Position numbers and translations under genes: made by a program
Source: JACDCY01 sp964350145
GTDB taxonomy: Bacteria; Gemmatimonadota; Gemmatimonadetes; Gemmatimonadales; Gemmatimonadaceae
Assembly (NCBI GenBank): GCA_964350145.1
Contig: CAYGJL010000004.1
Location: forward strand, 1 to 64,000
Direction of reading: 5' to 3'
Length of the DNA stretch: 64,000 nt
Part shown: piece after piece, positions 54,981-62,825 of the stretch
Layout of the letters: each line of letters begins with the position of its first letter
Position numbering within the stretch: the first letter of the stretch is position 1
The notes under the pieces: generated by a model
Told to the model about the DNA's origin: nothing
Databases searched by the model: none
Seen by the model: only the letters and a program-made list of their open reading frames with translations

Positions 54981-55979
54981 CTACTCCGGCACCACCGCCC
55001 GCCCAATCGTCCCCGCATCCGTCCCAAACCAGATCGACCGTGTGGCGGCATCGTACACCATGTGTCGCACCGCGCCGCCGCCGCTCTTGATCGGCGTCGT
55101 CCCGATGAACCTGCGGCTCTTCGTGTCGAAGCCCACGAACTGATTCGGCGTGATGCCGGTCTCCACGAACCAGAGGCGGTCCCGGTCGTCAACGGTGAGC
55201 GCGTAGGGTAGCGACGTCGCCGCGGACGGGGCTGCGTACTCCTCGACGTTCCCCGATCGCGGATCGAGCCGGCCGATGAAGCCGCGCGTGTAGTCCACGT
55301 ACCAGATGCCGCCGTCGGACGTGGCGACGATGCGCCGCGTGCGACTGCGCTCGTTCGGCAGGGTGAATTCGCGCACAGCCAGCGTCGCGGGATCCACCAC
55401 GCCGATCTTGTTGGTTCCGAACAGATTGAACCACGGCCTTCCCGTGCCGTCCACCACGATTCCGTAGGGTCGTCCGCGTTTGGTCGGCACCGCAGCGACG
55501 CGAATCTCGCCCGTGGAGACGTTGAAGTGCCCGACGTTCCCGGCTCCCTGCGCTGTGAACCAGATATTGCCCGCACGGTCAAACACCAGCGTATGCGGAT
55601 CGCGGAGCTGATCGGTGGGCGTCGCGAACTTGTGGATTTCCCCGTTGGCCGGATTCAGCTTGCCGATGTGAGCCTGTCGGTTCCCGGCGTACCAGATGGT
55701 GCCGGAGTTGTCCACGATCAAATTGTGCGGGCCCGCCCCGTCGTCGAGCGTGAAGCGCTTGAATTCCTCCGTTCGCGGATCGAAGCGAGCCACGTAATGG
55801 CCCGTCTGCCCCACGAACCAGATGCTGCCGTCGGGCGCGACGGACGGATCGCGCGGCCTGGTGTCGGCCCACGGCACTTCCCATTCGGTGATCGTGAGCG
55901 TCACGGGCGTCTGCGCGGCGGCCTGGCCGGCGACAAGGGGAGTGAGCGCGAGCGTGAGGAGAAGTCCGGGTCTATTCAT
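54981..55979 (-). CDS. Virginiamycin B lyase-like (Vgb) beta-propeller protein, exported
   Basis: 332 residues with a signal peptide (LLLTLALTPLVAGQAAA before QTPVTL). Seven-bladed propeller repeats: PSVAPDGSIWFVGQTGHYVA, HNLIVDNSGTIWYAGNRQAH, HTLVFDRAGNIWFTAQGAGN, YGIVVDGTGRPWFNLFGTNK, RRIVATSDGGIWYVDYTRGF, YALTVDDRDRLWFVETGITP, HMVYDAATRSIWFGTDAG. Members of this fold include streptogramin lyases but most exported ones are of unknown function. The secretion signal argues against a classical antibiotic-resistance role. Alone on the minus strand. Confidence 0.85.
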   Translation of the reverse strand: MNRPGLLLTLALTPLVAGQAAAQTPVTLTITEWEVPWADTRPRDPSVAPDGSIWFVGQTGHYVARFDPRTEEFKRFTLDDGAGPHNLIVDNSGTIWYAGNRQAHIGKLNPANGEIHKFATPTDQLRDPHTLVFDRAGNIWFTAQGAGNVGHFNVSTGEIRVAAVPTKRGRPYGIVVDGTGRPWFNLFGTNKIGVVDPATLAVREFTLPNERSRTRRIVATSDGGIWYVDYTRGFIGRLDPRSGNVEEYAAPSAATSLPYALTVDDRDRLWFVETGITPNQFVGFDTKSRRFIGTTPIKSGGGAVRHMVYDAATRSIWFGTDAGTIGRAVVPE

Positions 55980-56021
55980 CGGTAGGAGCCGTTAAGGTGG
56001 CCAGGTAAGTCAACATCGTTC

Positions 56022-56063
56022 GCAGCTCGAAGCTGGTAGCTTCCTGCTGGAAGCTCGCAGCTT
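56022..56063. repeat. Heptamer array 16 (GAAGCTG flavour)
   Basis: GCAGCTC, GAAGCTG, GTAGCTT, CCTGCTG, GAAGCTC, GCAGCTT. The units are self-complementary in places: GAAGCT at 56029-56034 pairs with AGCTTC at 56038-56043. It sits in the divergent space between the Vgb-like gene and tRNA-Val; the rest of this 223-nt space holds nothing I can name. Confidence 0.72.
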
Positions 56064-56202
56064 ATCAGTTCTCTATGGCATTTTGTCACTTCATCTACGC
56101 GTCTTGCGGCCTATCTGCTGAAATTCGCTATCTCGGCGCACCGCTTGCAATGCGCTTCACATCCGGCAAGCTTTCCCGCTCCTTGGCACCCGCCACGGAT
56201 CC

Positions 56203-56276
56203 GGGCGAATAGCTCAGTTGGTTAGAGCGCCTGCCTTACACGCAGGATGTCGGGGGTTCGAGTCCCTCTTCGCCCA
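56203..56276 (+). tRNA. tRNA-Val (anticodon TAC)
   Basis: 74 nt. Acceptor GGGCGAA / TTCGCCC, D-arm AGCTCAGTTGGTTAGAGC, anticodon stem CCTGC / GCAGG around CTTACAC, T-arm GGGGGTTCGAGTCCCTC. Reads GUA (and GUG) codons. CCA is not encoded (TTCC follows). Confidence 0.97.
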
Positions 56277-56363
56277 TTCCGGGGCACTTCCTCGGGTGGA
56301 ACCGTACTGGAACTAGGCCGGCGGAAACGGGTACAGATGTTCACCGTATTGGAGGTTAAAACA

Positions 56364-58103
56364 TTGAAGGCACGTTCAGGTCTTTCGATCGCCGCTGGAA
56401 CCGCGCTGACCATTGCTGTGATGGTCCTGGCAGCGATGCCCGTTCAGGCGCAGCGTCGCGATGCGCCGCCGCCGCCGCGCGTCATGGTAGCCACGTTCCA
56501 GAGCACGGAGCCCGGCGTCGGCGTGCAGTTCGCCGAAGTGCTGCGCGCGCGGCTCGGCCGCGACGCGAATTCGCGCGACCTTACGGTGATCCCGAAGGCG
56601 GACATCGAGAACACGCTCAAAGCTTCGGGCTACTCCACGACAGAAGCGCTGAGCCCCAACGACGCCAAGGCCCTCGCGAGTCTCATTCGCGCGAAGGATT
56701 ACATAGACGGCACCGTGATGCGCACCCCGGCCGGATATCGGGTGGACGCGCGGCTCGTGCTGGCCCGCGACAATACCGTGGCGCAGGCGCTTCCCGCGGC
56801 CGAGGCCGGACGGCTCGACCAGGCGGCTCAAGCCATCTCCCGCTCGTATCTGCAGGCGCGCAGGCAGATCGAGCACGAGGAGCGCTGCTACAACGCCCTT
56901 CGCGCCGGGAACGCCGAGGAAGCCATTCAACATGCGAACACCGGGCTGCGCCAGCATCCCGACGCCAACATGGTGCGCGTCTGTCTCGCCAACGCGTATG
57001 TGACGCGCGACACGCCGAAGGACAGCGCCTCCGTGATTTCCGCGACCACGCTCCAGCTCGTCGAGCAGGTACTGGCGACGGATCCGCGGAACATTCAGGC
57101 GCTGCGTTTGGCCGCGCTCGGATACAAGGCTGCCGGGAACGAGGACAGGTACGTCGAGACGCTGACCGGTCTTCTCGCTGCCGCACCGTCTGATCTGACG
57201 CTGCAGCAGCAGGTAGTCAACGAGCTCGCGGCCAGCGGCCGCGCCGCTCTCGCGGCTCCCATCATCAAGGAAGCGTTGCGCCGCAGCTCGGGCGATCCGT
57301 CCATGCTGCGTACGGCGTGGCTGGTGCTGCTCGCCGCGCGTGATTTCGAGTCGGCCGTTCCCGTGGGCCGGGACCTGATCGTCGCAGACACGTCCCAGGC
57401 GACGGCGGATTTCTACCGGCGTCTCGCGGCAGCGATGTCGGCGCTGGCGTCGGCCGAAAGTGCCGGAACGGACCAGAGCCGCAATCAGGGGCTGATCACG
57501 GTTCTGACCACGGCCACGCAGAAGTTCCCGAATGACGCGATGCTCTGGGTGGCATTTGCCGAGGCGCAGCGAAAGTCCGGGAACACTGTCGGCGCGGTGC
57601 AGGCCGCGCAGCGCGCGCTCGCAGCGGACGCGAACGCGATCGAGCCGTACGTGATCCTCGCCACGATCTACAGCGATGCAAACCAGCCCGACAGCGTGTA
57701 CGGGGTGCTGGCCCGCGCTCCGAGTGCGGCCGCTCCCATGGTGGCGCAGCTCGCGCTGCAACAGGGCAACAATGGGTACCGGGCGGGGAACGCTTCCCGC
57801 AGCCGGACGGATTTCCAGCGCGCGGTGCGCTTCCTCGAGCTGTCCAACCGGCTGCAGCAGAGCAACGCGGCGCAGTTTCTTCTCGGAGCGTCCGCGTTCT
57901 CCATAGCGCAGTCGGCCACCACGGAAGCGTCGCAGACCAGAAGCTGCGAGCTGGCGCGTCTGGCTCAGTCGTCGCTCGCGACGGCCCGGGCGAACGTGCC
58001 TGCCGGCGAGATTGAGTTTCCCGAGCCGACCGCCCAGCTGATGGCGGCGATTCCGCAGTTCGACTCCCCGGTATCGCAGATGATCAGACAGTTCTGCCGG
58101 TAA
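56364..58103 (+). CDS. Exported tetratricopeptide-repeat protein with TolB-amino-like N-terminal domain
   Basis: 579 residues. TTG is the start: GGAGG at 56350-56354 lies 8-9 nt upstream, and it opens a standard signal peptide (KARSGLSIAAGTALTIAVMV, LAAMPVQA). ATG at 56337 adds nine residues and has no ribosome site. After the signal, RVMVATFQSTEPGVGVQFAE and DLTVIPKADIENTLKASGY resemble the TolB amino-terminal/GNA-like domain that senses or binds. From about 180 on come helical repeats (GNAEEAIQHANTGLRQHPDA, NIQALRLAALGYKAAGNEDR, NTVGAVQAAQRALAADANAI). Probably periplasmic or outer-membrane associated; exact role unknown. A strong terminator follows. Confidence 0.8.
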   Translation: MKARSGLSIAAGTALTIAVMVLAAMPVQAQRRDAPPPPRVMVATFQSTEPGVGVQFAEVLRARLGRDANSRDLTVIPKADIENTLKASGYSTTEALSPNDAKALASLIRAKDYIDGTVMRTPAGYRVDARLVLARDNTVAQALPAAEAGRLDQAAQAISRSYLQARRQIEHEERCYNALRAGNAEEAIQHANTGLRQHPDANMVRVCLANAYVTRDTPKDSASVISATTLQLVEQVLATDPRNIQALRLAALGYKAAGNEDRYVETLTGLLAAAPSDLTLQQQVVNELAASGRAALAAPIIKEALRRSSGDPSMLRTAWLVLLAARDFESAVPVGRDLIVADTSQATADFYRRLAAAMSALASAESAGTDQSRNQGLITVLTTATQKFPNDAMLWVAFAEAQRKSGNTVGAVQAAQRALAADANAIEPYVILATIYSDANQPDSVYGVLARAPSAAAPMVAQLALQQGNNGYRAGNASRSRTDFQRAVRFLELSNRLQQSNAAQFLLGASAFSIAQSATTEASQTRSCELARLAQSSLATARANVPAGEIEFPEPTAQLMAAIPQFDSPVSQMIRQFCR

Positions 58104-58127
58104 TACGGCGGTAACAAGCATGACCTT

Positions 58128-58168
58128 CAGCCCGCCGTCGCCCAGCGACGGCGGGCTGTTGCTATATT
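58128..58168 (+). terminator. Strong hairpin terminator before the dcw cluster
   Basis: CAGCCCGCCGTCGC (58128-58141), loop CCA, GCGACGGCGGGCTG (58145-58158): a perfect 14-bp stem. The tail TTGCTATATT is only moderately T-rich. It isolates the TPR gene from rsmH. Confidence 0.75.
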
Positions 58169-58197
58169 GACGCAGCGATCCACATCAGACTCGAGGG

Positions 58198-59166
58198 ATG
58201 TCCCCGACCGCGCCTGCCGCCGTACTCCGCCCGCCTGATGGCCGCTGGGATTCCGCCTACCACGCTCCGGTTCTCGTGGGCGAAGTGCTGGAGATGCTCG
58301 CGGGCGCGCGGCTCGTCCTCGACTGTACCCTGGGCGGCGGGGGACACAGCGCGGCACTGCTCGAGTCGGGCGCCAGCGTCGTCGGACTCGACCGCGATCC
58401 GGCAGCGGTGGAAGCTGCGTGCGACCGGCTTCGCTCGGTCGAGCAGGACGCGAGCTTCAAGGCCTACGTCGGCAACTACGCGTCGGTCGCATCGCTGCTC
58501 GAAGTCCGCGGACTGAGCTTCGACGGCATCCTGCTCGACCTCGGCGTCTCCTCGCACCAGATAGACGTCGCGGCCCGCGGCTTTTCCTTTCGCGACGGCG
58601 CGCCGCTGGACATGCGGATGGGATCCGACGCCGTGAGCGATGCGGCGACGCTGCTCAACACGATGGATGAGCAGGAGCTGGCGTGGGTCTTCCGCGAGTA
58701 CGGCGACGAGCCGCGCGCCTTCCGGCTGGCGCGCGAAGTCACGCGGCGGCGCTCGACGCGCCCGTTCGCGATCAGCGACGACTTCGTCGGCGCGATCCGC
58801 GCGGTCCTGGGCCCGCGGAGCGGAGCGCCCGAATTCGCGCGGCTGTTCCAGGCGGTGCGGATCGCGGTGAACGACGAGCTGGCCGGGCTGGCGCGCGCGC
58901 TCCCCGACCTGCGCGACCGATTGAGCCCCGGCGGCGTGCTCGCCGTTATCGCGTATCACTCCGGTGAGGACCGCATCGTGAAGCATGCGATGCGCCAATG
59001 GAGCCAGGCCTGTACCTGTCCACCGCTGCTACCGCGGTGCGAATGCGGCGGGCAGGCTGTCGGCAAGGTGCTGACGAAGCGGGCCATCGTGCCTGCCCCC
59101 GAGGAAGCCGCGCGGAATCCGCGCGCGCGCAGTGCCCGGTTGCGGGGATGGCGAAAAGCCGCGTAG
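58198..59166 (+). CDS. rsmH: 16S rRNA (cytosine(1402)-N(4))-methyltransferase
   Basis: Methylates N4 of C1402 in 16S rRNA (also called mraW). 322 residues: YHAPVLVGEVLEML at the start, SAM motif LVLDCTLGGGGHSAALLE, VVGLDRDPAAVEAA, DGILLDLGVSSHQID, GFSFRDGAPLDMRM, FQAVRIAVNDEL, GVLAVIAYHSGEDRIVKHAM and C-terminal ARSARLRGWRKA. First gene of the division and cell-wall cluster; mraZ, which usually precedes it, is absent, and a terminator lies instead. Ends over the ftsL start. Confidence 0.97.
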   Translation: MSPTAPAAVLRPPDGRWDSAYHAPVLVGEVLEMLAGARLVLDCTLGGGGHSAALLESGASVVGLDRDPAAVEAACDRLRSVEQDASFKAYVGNYASVASLLEVRGLSFDGILLDLGVSSHQIDVAARGFSFRDGAPLDMRMGSDAVSDAATLLNTMDEQELAWVFREYGDEPRAFRLAREVTRRRSTRPFAISDDFVGAIRAVLGPRSGAPEFARLFQAVRIAVNDELAGLARALPDLRDRLSPGGVLAVIAYHSGEDRIVKHAMRQWSQACTCPPLLPRCECGGQAVGKVLTKRAIVPAPEEAARNPRARSARLRGWRKAA

Positions 59167-59459
59167 CGTTACGCGGCCGATCCATGGTCGCGCTGGTGCT
59201 CGTCGCGTTCGTGCTGCTCGCCTCGCTGGTGATCTGGCGACGCAGCGTGGGCATCGCCGGCGCGGGCGAGCTGCGCGAGTTGGGGCAGAGGCGGCTGCAG
59301 CTCGAAGGCGACCGCGCCCGGCTGGCGCGCGACATCCGCGCGGCGTCGAGCCGGGAGAGGCTCGTCCCGATCGCGGAGCAGCGGCTCGGCATGCGGGTAC
59401 CCACTGACGATCAGATGATAATTGTCGAGCGGAGGTCGGTTGGCGATACGGCTCCCTAG
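59148..59459 (+). CDS. ftsL: Cell division protein FtsL-like
   Basis: 103 residues. Short basic N-terminus, one membrane segment (SMVALVLVAFVLLASLVIW), then a periplasmic coiled coil (LGQRRLQLEGDRARLARDIR) and the ending ERLVPIAEQRLGMRVPTDDQ, which is the usual FtsL-type C-terminus. Sequence similarity in this family is low, but position between rsmH and ftsI is diagnostic. It should pair with the FtsB-like protein at 6.2 kb. Overlaps both neighbours. Confidence 0.85.
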   Translation: MAKSRVALRGRSMVALVLVAFVLLASLVIWRRSVGIAGAGELRELGQRRLQLEGDRARLARDIRAASSRERLVPIAEQRLGMRVPTDDQMIIVERRSVGDTAP

Positions 59460-61368
59460 CCGGACGGGCGTGGTGCACGCCGTGCTCCTGCTCTTCGCGC
59501 TCGCGCTCGTGGCGCGCGCGGCGCAGGTCCAGCTGCTCGAGCACGAGAAGTGGGCCGGGCGAGCCGAACGGCAACACTTCATCTCGGCATCCCGCCCCGC
59601 TACGCGCGGCGCCATTCTCGACGCGGCGGGCAACGTGCTCGTCGAGACGCGGGAGCTGCGCCGCATCAGCATTGCGCCCCGCGAGCTGAGGGACAGGGCG
59701 GCGACGGCGAAGCTGCTCGCCCGGGCGGGCGTGCCGAAGGCGTGGGTGAACCGCGCTGTGGACACCAGCCGCAAGTGGGTGCCGCTCCCCGGCGCGTTTC
59801 CGCCGGAGGATGTCGCGGCGCTCCTGCCGATGCGCGGCGTGCATTCCACGGTCGTACTGGACCGCGTCTACTCCAACTACGCCGGCATCCGCAAGCTGGT
59901 CGGGCGCACCGACGCGTCCGGCGTCGCGCTCGACGGACTGGAGCTGGCGATGGACACGCTGCTGCGTGGCGACAGCTCCACTTCGCGGCTGGCGCGGGAC
60001 CGCAGCGGCCGCGCGATACCCAACCCTTCCGGTGCGTCCGCCACGGGCGCAACGGTCTCGCTGACGCTGAGTCGCGACCTGCAGGACATCGCCGAGCGCG
60101 CGCTGGCGCAGGCCGTGGACAGCCTCGACGCGAGCGGCGGTGACATCGTGGTGCTCAACCCGCACAGTGGCGAGGTGCTAGCGCTCGCGAGCAATCGCGC
60201 CGACCCCGCCGCTTTCGCCAATACGGCGATCACCGAGCCGTTCGAGCCGGGATCCACGCTCAAGCCATTCATCGCCGCCGCGCTGCTCGAGCGCGGGCTG
60301 GCGTCGCCGGACGAGATGATGGGCACGTTCAACGGGACGATGGAGCTCGAGGGGCGCGTCATCCGCGACGTCCACAAGGCGTCGGAGATGTCGCTCGCCG
60401 ACGTGATCCGCTTTTCCAGCAACATCGGCATCGTCCGCTTCGCCGAGCGGCTCAGCGCGCGCGACAAGTACGAGTTGATGCGGGATCTGGGCTTCGGGGC
60501 TCCCACCGGCGTCGCGCTGCCGGCTGAAGCATCCGGCACGCTGCGCGAGCCGCGCCGCTGGTCCAGGACGTCAGCCGCCTCGCTCGCGATGGGCTATGAG
60601 ATCGCGGTGACGCCGCTGCAGCTCGCCACGGCGTACGCGGCGATCGCCAACGGCGGCGAGCTGATCGAGCCGCAGATCGTGCGCGAGGTCCGCGACGGCG
60701 ATCACGTGCTGTACAGCCGGAAGCGGCGGGTGCTGCGGCGCGTCTTCTCTCCGTCCACCGCCGCCACGATGCAGCAAATGCTGGTCGCGGTGGTGGACAG
60801 CGGAACGGCGACGAAAACGGACCTCGCGAACTTTCTGGTCGGCGGCAAGAGTGGAACGGCCAGACGCGCTGAGGGAGGAAGGGGATACGTGCCGGGGAGT
60901 TACACGGCTTCCTTCGTCGGGCTCTTTCCCGGCGACAGGCCGCAGTTCGTGGTGGTGGTCAAGCTCGACAACCCGAAGCGCGCGATCTACGGCGGTGAAG
61001 CCGCCGCGCCGGTTAGCCGCGTAGTGTTGCAGGCCGCGCTCGCCGCGCGCGATGCCGCGCTCGACCGGACCGCGCTCGTCGCCGCGCGACTCCCGGACGC
61101 GCCGCCGCCGGCCGCCCGTGGCGTTCCGGCTGGGGTCGCCCGTGGCGTCGTGCGGCTCCCGCACGCGCCCGCGCGCCGCCAGCCGGCGGACAGCGCCCGG
61201 CGCGTCGTTCCGGACGTGTCGGGGATGACGCTACGCGGCGCGATCGGCGCGCTGCACGGCGCGGGACTGCATGTGCGGCTGGTGCCGGGAGACACGATCC
61301 AGTCGTATCCGGGGGCCGGCGCGGTCGTCGCCCATGGCAGTCTGGTGACGCTGACGCACCGGCGATGA
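59440..61368 (+). CDS. ftsI: Peptidoglycan transpeptidase FtsI/PBP2-like, with PASTA domain
   Basis: Class B penicillin-binding protein that crosslinks septal peptidoglycan. About 642 residues. One N-terminal membrane segment (VVHAVLLLFALALVARAA), then the dimerisation part with RPATRGAILDAAGNVLVETR. Transpeptidase motifs: SxxK in EPGSTLKPFI near 275, SxN in FSSNIGIVRF near 325, KSGT in VGGKSGTAR near 470. The C-terminus has a PASTA domain (VPDVSGMTLRGAIGALHGAG). GGAGG at 59431-59435 favours the TTG at 59440; an upstream TTG at 59422 is possible. Its stop overlaps murE. Confidence 0.93.
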   Translation: MAIRLPSRTGVVHAVLLLFALALVARAAQVQLLEHEKWAGRAERQHFISASRPATRGAILDAAGNVLVETRELRRISIAPRELRDRAATAKLLARAGVPKAWVNRAVDTSRKWVPLPGAFPPEDVAALLPMRGVHSTVVLDRVYSNYAGIRKLVGRTDASGVALDGLELAMDTLLRGDSSTSRLARDRSGRAIPNPSGASATGATVSLTLSRDLQDIAERALAQAVDSLDASGGDIVVLNPHSGEVLALASNRADPAAFANTAITEPFEPGSTLKPFIAAALLERGLASPDEMMGTFNGTMELEGRVIRDVHKASEMSLADVIRFSSNIGIVRFAERLSARDKYELMRDLGFGAPTGVALPAEASGTLREPRRWSRTSAASLAMGYEIAVTPLQLATAYAAIANGGELIEPQIVREVRDGDHVLYSRKRRVLRRVFSPSTAATMQQMLVAVVDSGTATKTDLANFLVGGKSGTARRAEGGRGYVPGSYTASFVGLFPGDRPQFVVVVKLDNPKRAIYGGEAAAPVSRVVLQAALAARDAALDRTALVAARLPDAPPPAARGVPAGVARGVVRLPHAPARRQPADSARRVVPDVSGMTLRGAIGALHGAGLHVRLVPGDTIQSYPGAGAVVAHGSLVTLTHRR

Positions 61369-62825
61369 CGATCCGGCTCGGCGCCATCGCCGACGCGTTG
61401 CGCGACGCCGGGCTGCTCACGAAAACCACGGGCACGCTGCCGGCGCAGGCTGCCGCAATCACGGAAGACAGCCGCGCGATCACTCGCGGCTCGATCTTCG
61501 TCGCCGTGCGCGGCACGGCGGGCGACGGCCACGACTTCCTTCCCGCGGCGGCGTCCGCGGGTGCCGTGGCGGCAATCGTCGAGGACGCGGCGCTCGCGGA
61601 GCTGCCGTCGCTCGTGGTCAACGATTCACGCGCCGCCGCCGCCGTCGCGGCGGCCGTCGCGTACGGCCATCCGGCGCGCGAGCTCCGGCTCGTCGCCGTC
61701 ACCGGCACGAACGGCAAGACCACGACGACCGCACTTCTGCGCGCGGTGCTCGACGAAGAGTCCGCTCCCAGCGCGTCGGTGGGCACGCTCGGCGTGCTGG
61801 TCGGCGCCGGCGGCGAGCCGAGCCCCGGCGGCGGAGGGTTGACCACGCCCGGCCCCGTGGAGCTCCAGCGCGTGCTGCGCGCCCTCGCCGGCGCGGGCGT
61901 GCGGACCGTCGCGATGGAGGTGTCTTCCCACAGCCTCGACCAGCGCCGCGTCAACGGGCTGGAGTTCGCGGCCGCGGTGTTCACCAACTTTACTCGCGAC
62001 CATCTGGATTATCACCGCACGATGGAGGCGTACTTTCTCGCCAAGGCGAAGCTGATCTCGTACCTCGCGCCCGGAGGAGTGGTGGTGGTGAACGCGGACG
62101 ACCCGGCGTGGGAAGCGCTGCCCCCCGCGCCCCGGAAGTTCAGCTTCGGCCGCCGCGGCGACCTGCGCGTCTCGAGCCTGATCGGGCACTCGTTCGCCGG
62201 CGCCGAGTTCGATCTTACATGCGAAGGAGTTCCGCACCGGGTAGAGCTGCCGCTCGTTGGCGAGTTCAACGTGGAGAACGCCGCCGCCGCTGCGGCAGCC
62301 GCGCTCCAGCTCGGGGTGCCGTTGCGGGTGGTGGCCGCGCGGCTGTCGTCCGCGCCGCAGGTGCCCGGCCGGCTCGAGATTCTCGCCAGGGACCCGGCTA
62401 TTATTCGTGATTACGCGCACACGCCGGACGCGCTGAAGCGTCTGCTGAGCGCGCTGAAGCCGATGTGCGCGGGCCGGTTGATCGTCGTGTTCGGGTGCGG
62501 CGGCGACCGCGACAAGGGCAAGCGGCCGCTCATGGGCGCGATCGCGTCGGCGCAGGCGGATGTCGCCATCGTCACGAGCGACAACCCTCGAACGGAAGAT
62601 CCGGAGAGCATCATTGACGACGTCGTCGCCGGCATGACTGCGGGTGGGTACGAGCGCATCGAGGACAGGCGCGCCGCGATCGAGCGCGCCATCGAGCTGG
62701 CCGACCCGCGCGACGTCGTGGTCGTCGCGGGTAAGGGCCATGAGACGTATCAAATCCGTGGCACCACGCACTTTCCGTTCGACGAGAAGGAGATCGTGAG
62801 CGAAATCCTGGCGCCCAGCCGGTGA
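61365..62825 (+). CDS. murE: UDP-N-acetylmuramoyl-tripeptide synthetase (MurE)
   Basis: Adds the third amino acid, in diderms usually meso-diaminopimelate, to UDP-MurNAc-L-Ala-D-Glu. 486 residues. N-terminal ITEDSRAITRGSIFVAVRG; ATP site LVAVTGTNGKTTTTALL near 115; VAMEVSSHSLDQRRV; DYHRTMEAYFLAKAKLI; VNADDPAWEAL; GEFNVENAAAAAAAALQLG; DYAHTPDALKRLL; and TSDNPRTEDPESIIDDVV, the DNPR motif that marks diaminopimelate-type MurE. ATG overlaps the ftsI stop (ATGA). murF follows with a 4-nt overlap. Confidence 0.96.
   Translation: MTIRLGAIADALRDAGLLTKTTGTLPAQAAAITEDSRAITRGSIFVAVRGTAGDGHDFLPAAASAGAVAAIVEDAALAELPSLVVNDSRAAAAVAAAVAYGHPARELRLVAVTGTNGKTTTTALLRAVLDEESAPSASVGTLGVLVGAGGEPSPGGGGLTTPGPVELQRVLRALAGAGVRTVAMEVSSHSLDQRRVNGLEFAAAVFTNFTRDHLDYHRTMEAYFLAKAKLISYLAPGGVVVVNADDPAWEALPPAPRKFSFGRRGDLRVSSLIGHSFAGAEFDLTCEGVPHRVELPLVGEFNVENAAAAAAAALQLGVPLRVVAARLSSAPQVPGRLEILARDPAIIRDYAHTPDALKRLLSALKPMCAGRLIVVFGCGGDRDKGKRPLMGAIASAQADVAIVTSDNPRTEDPESIIDDVVAGMTAGGYERIEDRRAAIERAIELADPRDVVVVAGKGHETYQIRGTTHFPFDEKEIVSEILAPSR

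Noticed and set aside
54981..55979. Antibiotic (streptogramin) resistance gene
   Set aside because: The propeller fold matches Vgb-like proteins, but it has a secretion signal and no resistance context; most such proteins have other or unknown roles.
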